Source: Lujinxingia vulgaris (GTDB lineage: Bacteria; Myxococcota_A; Bradymonadia; Bradymonadales; Bradymonadaceae). Taken from it: a stretch of DNA of 64,000 nucleotides. The DNA is taken from contig NZ_VOSL01000143.1 in assembly GCF_007997005.1 (NCBI RefSeq), positions 1 through 64,000 on the forward strand. The letters run 5' to 3'. The notes beneath the pieces were generated by a model. That model saw only the letters and a program-made list of their open reading frames with translations. It was not told the origin of the DNA and did no database searches. Position 1 is the first letter of the stretch; each line of letters opens with the position of its first letter. Positions 30,826 to 43,163 of this stretch are shown piece by piece. Made by a program: the position numbers and the translations under genes.

Positions 30826-32643
30826 ATGGCGAAGCGTTCGATCGACCAATCTAAAATCCGCAACTTCTCCATCATCGCGCACATCGACCACGGCAAGTCG
30901 ACTCTGGCCGACCGTATCCTCGATGAGACCAAAGCGGTCAGTGATCGTGAGAAGAAGGCTCAGTTCCTCGACAGCATGGATCTGGAGCGTGAGCGCGGCA
31001 TCACGATCAAGAGCCAGGCGGTACGCCTCTTTTACACCGCCGATGATGGCGAGGAGTATTTGCTCAACCTCATCGACACGCCGGGGCATGTGGACTTCAA
31101 TTACGAGGTCTCGCGAAGCCTGGCGTGTTGCGAGGGGGCGATTCTTGTGGTGGATGCTGCCCAGGGCGTCGAGGCGCAGACGGTGGCCAACGTGTACCTG
31201 GCCATCGACAACGATCTGGAGATCGTGCCGGTTCTCAACAAGATCGATCTTCCCTCGGCCGATCCCGAGCGGGTCAAAGAGGAGATCGAAGACGTCATCG
31301 GCCTTGATGCCAGTGAGGCCGTGCTCGCCAGCGCGAAGAGCGGCATCGGCATCAAAGAGACGCTGGAAGCCGTCGTTCAACGCATTCCGCCCCCCCAGGG
31401 CGATCCTCAGGCCCCGCTGCGCGCGTCGGTTTTTGATAGCTGGTTCGACCCCTATCGCGGCGTCATCAACATGATCCGAATCGTCGAGGGCGAGCTTCGC
31501 CCGGGCATGGAGATCAAGTGGATGGCCACCGGCGCCAGGAGTGAGGTGACGCAGATCGGGGTCTACGGCCCCACGCCCATCCCCGTCGATAAGCTGGGGC
31601 CGGGAGAGGTCGGCTTTGTCATCGCGATGATCAAAGAGGTCGACCAGGCCAAGGTCGGCGACACGATCACCGACGCGAAGCGACCCGCCGCCGAAGCGCT
31701 GCCGGGTTTTAAGGACGTCAAGCCGACGGTCTTCTGCGGGATCTTCCCGACGAACTCCAAAGATTACGACGAGCTCCGTGACGCGCTCGATAAGCTGGTG
31801 CTCAACGACGCCTCGATCACCTACGAGCCGGAGACCAGCCAGGCGCTGGGCTTCGGGTTCCGCTGCGGTTTTCTGGGGCTTCTGCACATGGAGATCATCC
31901 AGGAGCGCCTGGAGCGGGAGTTTGATCTCGATCTGATCACCACCGCCCCCTCGGTCGTCTATCAGGTGATCACCACCGATGGGGAGACGCTGATGGTGGA
32001 GAACCCCAGCGACCTGCCCGAGACGCAGTTTATCGACCGCATTGAAGAGCCCTTCATCATGGCGACCATTCACGTGCCCCCGGAGCATGTGGGGCCGGTC
32101 ATCGGGCTGTGCGAGGAGCGGCGCGGGACGCAGTCCGATCTTCGCTACTCGGGCACCAACCGCATCATCCTCAAATATGAGATGCCGATGAGCGAGGTTG
32201 TCTTCGACTTCTTTGATCGTCTGAAGTCGGTCTCGCGCGGCTACGCCAGCTTTGAGTACGAGATGATCGGCTTTAAGAAGGGCGACATGGTCAAGCTCGA
32301 CCTGATGGTCAATGGCGAGCCGGTGGACGCGCTCAGCGTGATTGTGCACCGCGACTTCGCCTACAACCGCGGGCGAATGCTGGCCAAGAAGCTCAAAGAG
32401 GTCATCCCGCGTCAGATGTTTGAGGTGGCGCTGCAGGCAGCGATCGGTAACCGTGTGATCGCTCGCGAGACGGTCAAGGCGTTCCGTAAGAACGTCACCG
32501 CGAAGTGTTACGGCGGCGATATCAGCCGTAAGCGCAAGCTCCTCGAGAAGCAGAAAGAGGGCAAAAAGCGCATGAAGCAGGTCGGCAACGTTGAGCTGCC
32601 CCAGGAGGCTTTCCTGGCGGTTCTTCGCGTCGATGAGGGTTAA
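30826..32643 (+). CDS. lepA: Elongation factor 4 (LepA), back-translocating GTPase
   Basis: Ribosome-associated GTPase of 605 aa, full length. N-terminal G-domain motifs: [14 protein letters not shown] (P-loop), [13 protein letters not shown] (switch I), DTPGHVDF (switch II), [11 protein letters not shown] (specificity). The LepA-specific C-terminus is present ([63 protein letters not shown]). Start [21 protein letters not shown] at ATG 30826. It is followed 21 nt later by the signal peptidase gene, the same lepA-lepB pairing as in E. coli. Confidence 0.98.
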   Translation: MAKRSIDQSKIRNFSIIAHIDHGKSTLADRILDETKAVSDREKKAQFLDSMDLERERGITIKSQAVRLFYTADDGEEYLLNLIDTPGHVDFNYEVSRSLACCEGAILVVDAAQGVEAQTVANVYLAIDNDLEIVPVLNKIDLPSADPERVKEEIEDVIGLDASEAVLASAKSGIGIKETLEAVVQRIPPPQGDPQAPLRASVFDSWFDPYRGVINMIRIVEGELRPGMEIKWMATGARSEVTQIGVYGPTPIPVDKLGPGEVGFVIAMIKEVDQAKVGDTITDAKRPAAEALPGFKDVKPTVFCGIFPTNSKDYDELRDALDKLVLNDASITYEPETSQALGFGFRCGFLGLLHMEIIQERLEREFDLDLITTAPSVVYQVITTDGETLMVENPSDLPETQFIDRIEEPFIMATIHVPPEHVGPVIGLCEERRGTQSDLRYSGTNRIILKYEMPMSEVVFDFFDRLKSVSRGYASFEYEMIGFKKGDMVKLDLMVNGEPVDALSVIVHRDFAYNRGRMLAKKLKEVIPRQMFEVALQAAIGNRVIARETVKAFRKNVTAKCYGGDISRKRKLLEKQKEGKKRMKQVGNVELPQEAFLAVLRVDEG

Positions 32644-32664
32644 GCCAGCGTGAGGTAAGGTGCG

Positions 32665-33657
32665 GTGAGCAGGCAAAACGACAAGGCGCAGATCATCGAC
32701 GACGCGCAGGAGCTGGTGCGCGAGACTCAGCTGCGTCTGGACCGCGCACGCAAGCTACCCGACGAGGCGCGCTACCGCCTCCAGGAAGAGCTAAACGCGC
32801 TTCGTCAGGGCATGAAGCGCGAGGATCTGGAGTACGTCGAAGAGGTCAGCCAGACGGTTCGCAAGCTGGCCGATGAGCATCTGGCGGGCATCTCCGTCAA
32901 GCCCGCCTGGCAGGAGTATGCCGAGACGGTGGGGCTGGCGATTTTGTGCGCGCTGGTGCTGCGGGCCTTCTTCTTTGAGGCGTTTAAGATCCCCAGCGGC
33001 TCGATGGAACCCACGCTGCTTAAAGGGGATCATCTCTTCGTGAACAAGATCCGCTACGGGATCCGCGTGCCTTTCACGACCACGTTTTTGATGCGATTTG
33101 CCGAGCCGCAGCGTGGCGAGGTGGTGGTCTTTCGTTTCCCCTCGGAGGAGGCGCGCGAGCATGTGCGCAAGCGTCGCGAAGAGGCTGCTGCCAAGGGCGA
33201 GAAAGCCGTCGAGTGCATCCTCAACTTCGATGAGAAAGATTTCATCAAGCGCATTGTGGGGCTTCCGGGCGATGTGGTGGAGGGGCGGGGCGCGCAGCTT
33301 CTGGTCAATGGCGAGCCTGTGGACCGCACGCCGATTCGTCGCGGCCCGGCTCCCGACCGCTCCGGACGCACCGCGTATTACTACCTGGAGACGCTCGGGG
33401 AGGCGACCCACCAGATCCGCGAAGACAGCCCCCCGGGCTACGATGAGGGCCATGACTTCGGCCCGATCACCGTGGAAGAGGGGCACTTCTTTGCGATGGG
33501 TGACAACCGCGACAACTCCGCCGATAGCCGCTGCTGGGGGCAGGTGCCGCTGGACAACATCAAGGGCCGCGCCATGATCATCTGGCTCTCGCTGGAAGAC
33601 GGTCAGACCGGCGAGCCGGGGATCCGCTGGGAGCGGTTCGGGATGGCGATTGAGTAA
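32665..33657 (+). CDS. lepB: Signal peptidase I
   Basis: Membrane-bound serine protease that removes Sec/Tat signal peptides, 330 aa. One membrane helix near residues 90-105 (VGLAILCALVLRAFFF) is followed by the catalytic Ser in PSGSMEPTL (about residue 113), the general-base Lys in FIKRIVGLPGD (about 195) and the box GDNRDNSADSR. A hydrophilic N-terminal extension of about 85 residues with a helical, charged character (DEARYRLQEELNALRQGMKRED) precedes the membrane helix, longer than in most homologues. GTG start at 32665 behind AAGG. Co-transcribed with lepA. Confidence 0.95.
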   Translation: MSRQNDKAQIIDDAQELVRETQLRLDRARKLPDEARYRLQEELNALRQGMKREDLEYVEEVSQTVRKLADEHLAGISVKPAWQEYAETVGLAILCALVLRAFFFEAFKIPSGSMEPTLLKGDHLFVNKIRYGIRVPFTTTFLMRFAEPQRGEVVVFRFPSEEAREHVRKRREEAAAKGEKAVECILNFDEKDFIKRIVGLPGDVVEGRGAQLLVNGEPVDRTPIRRGPAPDRSGRTAYYYLETLGEATHQIREDSPPGYDEGHDFGPITVEEGHFFAMGDNRDNSADSRCWGQVPLDNIKGRAMIIWLSLEDGQTGEPGIRWERFGMAIE

Positions 33658-33726
33658 CGCGTTGTCTGGACCATAACGAGGCTCCGCAGCAGACATTCTG
33701 AGGAGCCCGAGACGCCGGGAGCGATG

Positions 33727-34668
33727 ATGAACTTGATTGGGCTGAAGGACCTGTCGAGCCACCAGATGATCGCGCTTCTGGATGCCTCCGAGCGCTATCT
33801 CAACGAGGAGGGGCGGGTGATCACTCCGCCCGAAGACGCCCAGCTTTTGAGCGGACGCACCTTCGCGTTGCTCTTCCTGGAGCCAAGCACCCGTACCCGG
33901 GCGAGCTTCGATCTGGCGATTCAACGCCTGGGGGGCCGCTCCGTGACGGTCAATGGTGAGGGGAGCAGCGTGGTGAAGGGAGAGTCTGCCGCGGACACCT
34001 GCCAGACCCTGGCGGCGATGGGCGTCGACGGGCTGGTGGTCCGCCATCACGATCGCCATCTTCCCCAGGTGCTCAGCGAGCGGGTGCGCATTCCGGTGAT
34101 CAACGCGGGCAATGGCAGTGGCGAGCACCCGACTCAGGGCCTGCTCGACGCGCTGACCTTGCGCCGACACTTTAAGACCGGCCAGCAGCTGGGCGGGTTG
34201 AAGATCGCCATCATCGGCGACATCGTGCACAGCCGCGTGGCCCGCAGTGACGCGCATATCTTCTCGGAGCTTGGCGCCGAGGTGATGATCGCCGGGCCGA
34301 AGATGCTGCTCCCCACCGATGAGCAGCTCGTCGGGTGGCCGGTGCGGGTGTCGACCTCGCTCAAAGAGGCCCTGCGCTGGGCGGATGCGGTGGTGGTCCT
34401 TCGGGTTCAGCAGGAGCGTTTGCGCAGCTCGGTGGTCGACCCGCATCGCTATGCCCTGGATTGGGGTATCGACCCGACGGTCGTTGAGCAGTATATGTCG
34501 CCGTCGACGGTGATTCTTCACCCCGGTCCGGTGATCCGGGGGGTGGAACTCGCCGATCCGGTGATTGAGAGCCCGCAGAGCCTGATCTGGCAGCAAGTGA
34601 CCTACGGGGTCGCGGTGCGCCAGGCGGTGATTGCGGCGTATTTTGGAAAGCAAGCGCAGTACGCCTGA
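33727..34668 (+). CDS. pyrB: Aspartate carbamoyltransferase catalytic subunit
   Basis: Pyrimidine-biosynthesis enzyme, 313 aa, making N-carbamoyl-aspartate. Carbamoyl-phosphate site FLEPSTRTRASFD, then GESAADTCQTL, NAGNGSGEHPTQGLLDALTL, IIGDIVHSRVARSD and the aspartate-loop region VLRVQQER, ending LHPGPVIRGVEL...VTYGVAVRQAV. ATGs at 33724 and 33727 are both in frame; the second is 5 nt from GGGAG. The carA gene begins 10 nt after its stop, so the pair feeds carbamoyl phosphate into the pyrimidine pathway. No pyrI regulatory subunit or pyrC is adjacent. Confidence 0.96.
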   Translation: MNLIGLKDLSSHQMIALLDASERYLNEEGRVITPPEDAQLLSGRTFALLFLEPSTRTRASFDLAIQRLGGRSVTVNGEGSSVVKGESAADTCQTLAAMGVDGLVVRHHDRHLPQVLSERVRIPVINAGNGSGEHPTQGLLDALTLRRHFKTGQQLGGLKIAIIGDIVHSRVARSDAHIFSELGAEVMIAGPKMLLPTDEQLVGWPVRVSTSLKEALRWADAVVVLRVQQERLRSSVVDPHRYALDWGIDPTVVEQYMSPSTVILHPGPVIRGVELADPVIESPQSLIWQQVTYGVAVRQAVIAAYFGKQAQYA

Positions 34669-34678
34669 GGAGCATCCG

Positions 34679-35875
34679 TTGAAGAAGTCACCACCCAGAT
34701 TGAAGTCGCTTTCGGGGCGAAGCCCCGCGATCCTCGTGCTGGAAGACGGCACCTGTTTTGATGGGTTGAGCGCAGGCGCGCCCGGATCCACGGTGGGGGA
34801 GGTGGTCTTCAACACCAGCATGTCGGGCTATCAAGAGATCGCCACCGACCCCTCGTACCGCGGTCAGCTCATCACCTACACGATGCCGCATATCGGCAAT
34901 TACGGGGTTAACGCGCTCGACAACGAGTCGACGGAGACGCAGGCCGCCGGCGTGATCGTGCGCTCGCTCTCGCGGCGCGCCAGCAACCAGCGCAGCGAGC
35001 AGGGCTTTGAGGACTGGCTCGTGGCACGCGGGGTGGTGGGCATTTGCGAAGTCGACACCCGTGAGCTTACGCGCCGGCTCCGGCAGGGCGGGGTGGGGCT
35101 GGCGGCGATCGTGCACGACGCCACCGCGCAGGATGCCGCGGCGGCCCTGGAGCTTATCGCCGCCCATCCGGGATACGGCAGCGTCGACTATGTGAGCGAG
35201 GTGGCCACGACGCGCGCGCTTCGCGTGAGCGCCGACGATGCCTGGCAGAGCCCTCTGGAGCTGAGGCCCGCTGACGCCGGCAGCGAGGCCGCCGGCGACG
35301 GCCCGCACGTGGTAGTGATGGACTTCGGGGTGAAGTTCAGCATTCTGCGCCATCTTCTGGCGCGCGGCATGCGTGTCACGTTGATGCCGCGTGACGCGGA
35401 TCATGCCGCGGTGGAGTCACAGCGTCCCGACGGAATTCTCTGGTCCAATGGTCCGGGAGATCCCGATCGGATGGAGCCTTTCATCGCCGGGGTGCGAGCG
35501 CTCAGCGAGCGCTACCCGACCATGGGCATCTGCCTGGGCCATCAACTTCTGGCCAAAGCCTTTGGTGGCGAGACCTTCAAGCTGGGCTTCGGGCACCGCG
35601 GTCCCAATCAGCCGGTCCAGAACCAGCGCGACAAGAGCGTGGCGATGACCAGCCAGAACCACGGCTACGCGGTGCGCCGCGAGAGCTTCCCCGAGGAGCT
35701 GGAGATCACCCACGTCAACATCAACGATGACACGATCTCCGGGTTCTCCCACCGTCGTCTTCCGGTGCACGCCGTGCAGTACCATCCGGAGGCGGGCCCG
35801 GGGCCCAACGACGCGACGTCGTTCTTTGATGACTTTGCTCGCGACCTTGCCGAGCGCCGCGCCTCCACACCATGA
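34679..35875 (+). CDS. carA: Carbamoyl-phosphate synthase small (glutaminase) subunit
   Basis: Glutaminase subunit, 398 aa, that supplies ammonia for carbamoyl phosphate. N-terminal domain: LVLEDGTCFDG, GEVVFNTSMSGYQEIATDPSY, GICEVDTRELTRRLR. C-terminal class-I amidotransferase: LWSNGPGDP, catalytic Cys in MGICLGHQLLAKAFGG, GFGHRGPNQPV and HPEAGPGP. The start is TTG 34679, behind GAGGAG with good spacing and giving MKKSPPRLKSLS; no ATG fits. The large subunit carB is not next to it. Confidence 0.95.
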   Translation: MKKSPPRLKSLSGRSPAILVLEDGTCFDGLSAGAPGSTVGEVVFNTSMSGYQEIATDPSYRGQLITYTMPHIGNYGVNALDNESTETQAAGVIVRSLSRRASNQRSEQGFEDWLVARGVVGICEVDTRELTRRLRQGGVGLAAIVHDATAQDAAAALELIAAHPGYGSVDYVSEVATTRALRVSADDAWQSPLELRPADAGSEAAGDGPHVVVMDFGVKFSILRHLLARGMRVTLMPRDADHAAVESQRPDGILWSNGPGDPDRMEPFIAGVRALSERYPTMGICLGHQLLAKAFGGETFKLGFGHRGPNQPVQNQRDKSVAMTSQNHGYAVRRESFPEELEITHVNINDDTISGFSHRRLPVHAVQYHPEAGPGPNDATSFFDDFARDLAERRASTP

Positions 35876-36044
35876 TGGGGGCCGTCAGAGCGCGGCACGG
35901 TGCCGCTCTCTGCGGCGATCATGGCGCGCTGCGGCGTGGAGTCGGCCGCTGGCAAAAAAGCCAACTGGCCGGATGATGAATCGACAACTTTGGGTTATGA
36001 TGCGCCCGACCGATCGCCCCGCGCGACATAGTTGAGGAGCCACC

Positions 36045-38303
36045 ATGGAATTGCGGTTCTGGGCCGCTACGGACACCGGGCGCGTCCGCGACCATAACGA
36101 AGATAACTTCCTGGTCGACAAACGTCTGCAGCTCTTCGTGGTCTGCGACGGGATGGGCGGCCACGCCGCTGGCGAGGTCGCCAGCGCGGTCTGCGTGCGC
36201 ACAGTGCGGGAGGTGATCGCCGGTGCCGGAGATCTTCTGGGGCATCTTCAAGAAGCCCCGGACGATGCCCAGGTGCGTAAGGCGATCGTCGAGCTGCTGC
36301 GTCAGGCGGTGCAGACCGCCAACGGGCGAATCTTCGAGATGGCCCAGCAGGACGCCAGCCGTCGCGGCATGGGCACGACCTGCTCGGCGCTGCTGATCAG
36401 CGGCGCGCACGGGTTTGTGGGCCACGTCGGGGACTCGCGTCTGTATCGGGTTCGCGAGGGCGACGTTGAGCAGATCACCATGGATCACTCCCTGCTCAAC
36501 GAGATGATCCGCCAGGGCAAACTTCCCCCCGACACCAAAGAGCGCGACTTCCCGCATAACAACGCCGTCACGCGTGCGGTCGGCGTTCGGGAGTTCGTCG
36601 AGGTGGATGCCTTCGAGTTCAGCATCTCGCCGGGCGACCGGATGATGATGTGCTCCGATGGGCTCAGCGGCTACTTCGAGGAGGAGATCGACGTGCTCGA
36701 TATGACTTCTGGCGAGGTGCTGGAAGACATCATCACGCGCTGCATCGACTTCGCCAATGAGAGCGGCGGCAAAGATAACATCACGGTGATCGTGGTCGAT
36801 GCGGTCGACGCCGAGGCGGAGCAGGGCGACGTCGCACCCGTGCTCGAGATGCTGCGAAACACCCCGTATTTTCATTATCTGGCCGCCAACGAGCTTGAGC
36901 ATATCCGGCGCCTCGGCGAGGTCGTCGAGGTTCAGCCCGAAGCGATCGTGACCTCGCCGGAAGATGTGGCGCATAGTCTCTTCGTGATTTTGCGCGGCTC
37001 GGTCTCGTTGCACCTCGATGGTCAACGCGTCAGCGTGCTGACCGCCGGGGAGCATTTTGGCGAGATGGCACTGATCGACGCTCAGGATGACAGCGATAAT
37101 CGACTGCGGGTGCAGGCCTTAGAGCCGACCACGCTCTTCGCCATTGCGCGCGATGACTTTATGGGCATCTTGCGCAGCGCGCCCGGGCTGGCCATCAAGC
37201 TGCTCTGGAACTTCGTGCAGGTCTTCGCCGATCGCCTTCAGGGTGTGCCGGCCGAGTACCGCTTCAGCCCCGATCAGTGGCGAGAAGACCCCGAGGCGGC
37301 GGTTGATTTTACCCCCCCCTCCGGCTCGCTCGTCTTTACCGAAGACATCAAGCGCATCGAAGAGCGTAGCGAGGGCGACGAGGTGTCGCCTGAGGTTGCC
37401 GACGACGACTCCGAGGCGCCGCCGGTCTCCGAGCACGACGAGGAGACGCGAGAGTACGACCGTCTTCCCCTGGACGATACGCCGCTGGCCGCGTCACTGG
37501 GAGACTGGGACGGCTCCGACGCCAGCTGGGGCGCTGAGGTGAGCGAGGATGAAGCCAGCAGCGACAGCGACGCATGGGACGATCTGCCGCCCGACGCGGT
37601 GGCGCATCGACCGACCGTGCGCCTCTCTCCAATGCGCGATGAGGACGGGGAGGCGGATGCTGAGATTCATGGCGAGCGCGTGGATGGCGACGCCACTCTG
37701 AGCCCCTGGGAGTCGACTGAAGAGCAGGAGAGTGAGACGTCGGGCGACTGGGTCATCGGCGGCATTGATGACGCGTTTGAGGAGGCACCCGACGACGCGC
37801 CCGATGAAGGCGACGACGCCGCGGGATCCGTCAGCTTCGGTGGCGCTCATATCGAAGAGCCCGAAGAGGACCTGCGCGCCACGGTTCAACTGGACCGACC
37901 CCTGTCGCGGGCGGAGATCGAGGCGACGACCGCACCAATGCTCGGGAAGAGCGCCCCGGAGCCCGGGCAGCCGGCGTCGAAGACCGGCGATGGTGAGGCG
38001 GACGATGACCTCGGGAAGACCGTCGACATCGATGCCGACCTGGCGCGTCTGCGTTCTCTGCGCGCCGAGTCGACGCTCGACCTCAAAGAACGACTTCGTC
38101 AGCGTATGAAGTCCCGCTCCACGCCGGTGCCCGCGCAGGCAGCTGAGGAGGCGAAAGCGCCCTCCGAGCCCAACCCGTCGGCTCTGGCCGGTGAGGTCGA
38201 GGTACGTAGCTCGCCATCGCGACGGATGTCTGAGCCGGCTCCGGAAGCCAAGGTGATGATCTCACCGGAGCTGATGGGCCTGGTGGATGACGACGAGAGC
38301 TAA
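36045..38303 (+). CDS. PP2C phosphatase fused to a cyclic-nucleotide-binding domain
   Basis: Protein of 752 aa. Residues 1-250 are a PP2C-type Ser/Thr phosphatase: RDHNEDNFLVD, VCDGMGGHAAGEVAS, GDSRLYRVREG, DHSLLNE, CSDGLSGYF and GKDNITVIVV supply the metal-binding Asp set. Residues about 275-395 are a cNMP-binding barrel (HSLFVILRGSVSLH, GEHFGEMALIDAQ, RVQALEPTTLFAI). The remaining ~350 residues are acidic and low in complexity (many Asp/Glu/Ser), with no domain seen. It probably reverses phosphorylation by the PEGA and other kinases of the window, with activity tuned by the barrel; both points are inference. The gene is isolated, 169 bp after carA. Confidence 0.88.
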   Translation: MELRFWAATDTGRVRDHNEDNFLVDKRLQLFVVCDGMGGHAAGEVASAVCVRTVREVIAGAGDLLGHLQEAPDDAQVRKAIVELLRQAVQTANGRIFEMAQQDASRRGMGTTCSALLISGAHGFVGHVGDSRLYRVREGDVEQITMDHSLLNEMIRQGKLPPDTKERDFPHNNAVTRAVGVREFVEVDAFEFSISPGDRMMMCSDGLSGYFEEEIDVLDMTSGEVLEDIITRCIDFANESGGKDNITVIVVDAVDAEAEQGDVAPVLEMLRNTPYFHYLAANELEHIRRLGEVVEVQPEAIVTSPEDVAHSLFVILRGSVSLHLDGQRVSVLTAGEHFGEMALIDAQDDSDNRLRVQALEPTTLFAIARDDFMGILRSAPGLAIKLLWNFVQVFADRLQGVPAEYRFSPDQWREDPEAAVDFTPPSGSLVFTEDIKRIEERSEGDEVSPEVADDDSEAPPVSEHDEETREYDRLPLDDTPLAASLGDWDGSDASWGAEVSEDEASSDSDAWDDLPPDAVAHRPTVRLSPMRDEDGEADAEIHGERVDGDATLSPWESTEEQESETSGDWVIGGIDDAFEEAPDDAPDEGDDAAGSVSFGGAHIEEPEEDLRATVQLDRPLSRAEIEATTAPMLGKSAPEPGQPASKTGDGEADDDLGKTVDIDADLARLRSLRAESTLDLKERLRQRMKSRSTPVPAQAAEEAKAPSEPNPSALAGEVEVRSSPSRRMSEPAPEAKVMISPELMGLVDDDES

Positions 38304-38390
38304 GGATGTGAGCGAGTCCCCCCGCTGAAACAGGCGGGACGAAGGCGCGAGCCTCGCGCTGAAACACCAACTCCACGACGGCGCCATTGT

Positions 38391-39600
38391 ATGGATACAC
38401 GCACAATTCTTCAGATTGTATTGGGAGTGGTCGTCGCGCTAATCCTCGTGGTTGGCGGGCTGATGGTTGTCGCGCTCACGGGCGATGCCGAAACGGTGAT
38501 CGTTGAGCAGGCCGTCGCCGAGCAGCGCGAGGTGAAGGAGCGCAAGAACCCCTGGGCCGACCAGGGCGGTGCCGCAATCGCGCTTGTGCAGCGGTCGCGT
38601 GTGAACGTCGTTGAGGAAGGCGATGACGAGGTCGCCGGCACGGTTGGCGAGCTCATGGCGAGCGACGCGTTCATCCGAGACAAGCTCAAGATCAGCGGCG
38701 CGGAACCCGTCGGCTGGCAGGCGCAGTGGTGGGGAGAGACGAAGTTTGGTCCCTCCTTCTTTCTGGTGCGCTATGCCTTCCAGGACGCCAACATCAGCAT
38801 CGGGCCGGCCTGGCTGGTGGACCTGAAGACTCAGAAGGTCGTGCCGAAAAACGTGCTCGCCCAGGTCGCCACCGATCCGTCAAAAGGACAGGACTCGAAG
38901 TACTACGACAAGGCCGCGCAGGTGGTCTCGGCGATGACGAATCACCGTTTCCCGGCGGGCATTAACCTCGGCGGCGCGCTGCTGCTCTACTTCGAGCAGC
39001 GGGAGGGCTCCGTGGAGGGCGATACGGTGCTCGGATGGACCATCGATCACGATCGCGACAACCTCTTCCGAGCCTACTTTCAGTGGACCGAGGGTGGCGA
39101 GCCGACCTACGCGGAGTTTGAGTTTGACTTCGATAAGCGCGCGCTGCGGGCGGTGAATCTTCAGGCGGCGCAAATCATGAGGGTCGGCGAGGAGTTTGAG
39201 CCTACCGATCGCGTCAGCATCATGCCGGGCACCTACGATCCAAAGCAGCGTGTGGCCGCCAACCGCTGGCTGGGGCCGGCGCGTAGCCAGTGCCGACAGC
39301 CCCGTCATCGGGATGGCTGTAAGGCGTTGGCGACCCTGCTCGACCAGTCGGACTTGATTGAGACGCTGGAGTGGTTGCTCACTGCCCAGGCCGATACCGC
39401 CGAGGCCTTTGAAACCTGCAAAGAAGAGCGTAATTGCCGCTGGATGCCCGAGGCACTCGGCGAGGGCGTCTACCGTATCAAGTACGTCTACAACCTCGAT
39501 GGTACGGAGCAGACGATCGCCTGGGATGTGAACCTGCGCAAAGAGGAGGTCGATGCGGCTGGTCGTATTAGCCAGCTCGCGCAACGGGCGGTGAATCCGC

Positions 39601-39608
<8 letters not shown>
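38391..39608 (+). CDS. Membrane-anchored protein of unknown function
   Basis: Protein of 405 aa, no family recognised. One N-terminal helix (residues about 7-30, ILQIVLGVVVALILVVGGLMVVAL) anchors a large soluble region. That region contains WQAQWWGETKFGPSFFLVRYAFQDAN and GWTIDHDRDNLFRAYFQWTEGG, and a four-Cys segment near residues 300-350 (SQCRQPRHRDGC, CKEERNC) that could bind metal or form disulfides. The gene's stop overlaps the next start by 8 nt, and that gene in turn overlaps eno, so the three are translationally linked. Start at ATG 38391. Confidence 0.6.
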
Positions 39609-41653
<2,045 letters not shown>

Positions 41654-41695
41654 GCGATGTCGTGCACAGGGGCGTCGTGAGACGACGCTCGAGCG

Positions 41696-41739
41696 AGCGC
41701 CGCCCGCGTATCGAGCGCGGGCGGCGCTTGTGCGTTTTT
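41696..41739 (+). terminator. Intrinsic terminator downstream of eno
   Basis: 13-bp stem (AGCGCCGCCCGCG / CGCGGGCGGCGCT, 41696-41728) with a 7-nt loop; six bases later comes TTTTT (41735-41739). A smaller 7-bp stem GCGTCGT/ACGACGC lies at about 41672-41688. Confidence 0.75.
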
Positions 41740-41804
41740 GCGGGGATGAACGCCCGATGACGCGTTGTTCTTGCACCGAATGCCCCGCGGCGTCGGACGC
41801 CTGA

Positions 41805-41834
41805 TTGACAGGTCGAAAGCCCGCGCGCTACAAC
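41805..41834 (+). promoter_or_regulatory. Candidate sigma-70 promoter for prfB
   Basis: Perfect TTGACA (41805-41810), 18-bp spacer, TACAAC (41829-41834), about 100 nt upstream of the prfB start and downstream of the eno terminator. Confidence 0.5.
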
Positions 41835-41932
41835 CGCCCGGCCGCCGAAGGTGGCGAATTTTCGGGCGATGCGCCCCTTTTGATAACACACCTACCCATG
41901 CGCGCTGCGCGTGGCGATATGGAGGTCATGCC

Positions 41933-43067
41933 ATGACCCGTGAAGAGATCCGATCCAGTATCAGCGATCTTCGTCAACGGCTGGTTGAGCTCGGGAGGTA
42001 TCTTTGACCTGGCTCAAAAGAAAGCCAGGATCGAAGAGCTCGATGCGATAAGCCAGGACCCGGAGTTCTGGAACGACGGCGAACGCGCCCAGGAGACGAT
42101 GAAGGAGCGCGGTGAGCTGGTCGATGTGATTGAGCGTTATGAGACGCAGCTTGAGAGCCTCGATGAGGCGGAGCTCTACCTGGAGCTGGCCGCCGAGGCC
42201 GATGGCGATCCGCAGGCTCTGGCCGATGCCGGGGAGCTGATCAGCGAGACGCGAAGCGCGGTCCAGAGCCTGGAGACGCGCCGGATGCTCAGCGGTGAGC
42301 ACGACGACCACAACGCCTTCGTCTCGATCAACGCCGGGGCCGGCGGCACCGAAAGTCAGGACTGGGCCTCGATCCTCTTGCGCATGTACCTGCGCTACGT
42401 CGAGCAGAAAGGCTGGCAGGTGGAGGTCACCGACCAGCAGGCCGGCGATGAGGCGGGCATCAAGAGCGCGGACCTGCACGTCACCGGTGATTTTGCGTTC
42501 GGGCACCTCAAAGCCGAGGCCGGCGTGCACCGTCTGGTGCGCATCAGCCCCTTTGACAGCGCGAAGCGTCGGCATACGAGCTTTGCGGCGGTTTCGGTCG
42601 CCCCGGAGATCGATGACGACATCGAGATTGAGATCAAAGACAGCGATCTTCGTATCGATACCTACCGCGCCTCCGGTGCGGGTGGTCAGCACGTCAACCG
42701 AACCGACTCGGCGGTGCGTTTTACGCACATCCCCACCGGCATTGTGGTGGCGTGCCAGAACGAGCGATCCCAGCACAAGAACCGCGCCACGGCGATGAAG
42801 ATGCTTCGCGCCAAACTCTATGAGCGCGAGATGCAAGAGCGACGCGATAAGGCCGCCGATGAGCACGCCGAACAAAAGGATGTGGCCTTCGGAAGTCAGA
42901 TTCGCTCGTATGTGCTGCACCCCTACAAGCAGATCAAAGATGTTCGAACCGGCTACACCGAGGGCAACGTCGATAAGGTGCTTGATGGCGGGCTCGACCC
43001 CTTTGTGGAGGCGTACCTGCTGAAAGCCGGCGGGCAGTCCGAGGGTGAAGAAGAGGCCGAAGCGTAA
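41933..43067 (+). CDS. prfB: Peptide chain release factor 2 (programmed +1 frameshift)
   Basis: Release factor for UGA/UAA codons, 377 aa when frameshifted. Translation begins at ATG 41933 (MTREEIRSS), with GGAGG seven nt upstream, and after 24 codons meets TGA at 42005-42007. The second frame (from 42006) carries DLAQKKARIEELDA and the rest of RF2: the stop-codon recognition tripeptide SPF in RISPFDSAKRR, and GGQ in GAGGQHVNRTDSAV. The shift adds one base after the 24th codon, so neither frame alone is the protein. Shift site described separately. Own promoter likely at 41805; a hairpin follows the stop. Confidence 0.97.
41993..42007 (+). promoter_or_regulatory. prfB: RF2 programmed frameshift signal
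   Basis: Shine-Dalgarno-like GGGAGG (41993-41998), then TAT, slippery CTT and in-frame TGA followed by C. This is the canonical RF2 autoregulatory layout (SD, 3 nt, CTTTGAC). When RF2 is scarce, slow decoding of TGA lets the ribosome slip +1 and make RF2. Confidence 0.97.
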
Positions 43068-43078
43068 GAAGTGCCCGG

Positions 43079-43107
43079 GCGCGGCCGCGGAATCAACGCG
43101 GCCGCGC
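43079..43107 (+). terminator. Hairpin between prfB and the lol genes
   Basis: Perfect 11-bp stem GCGCGGCCGCG / CGCGGCCGCGC around a 7-nt loop, 12 nt past the prfB stop. No T-tract follows, so it may attenuate or process RNA rather than end it fully. Confidence 0.5.
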
Positions 43108-43163
43108 TCCGGTTGGAGCCGCTCAGGCGTGCTCTCCTCGTCGATGCCCTCAACGGGATGCTG

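Noticed and set aside
35996-36001. TATGAT as -10 box for the PP2C gene
   Set aside because: No acceptable -35 at 16-18 bp upstream.
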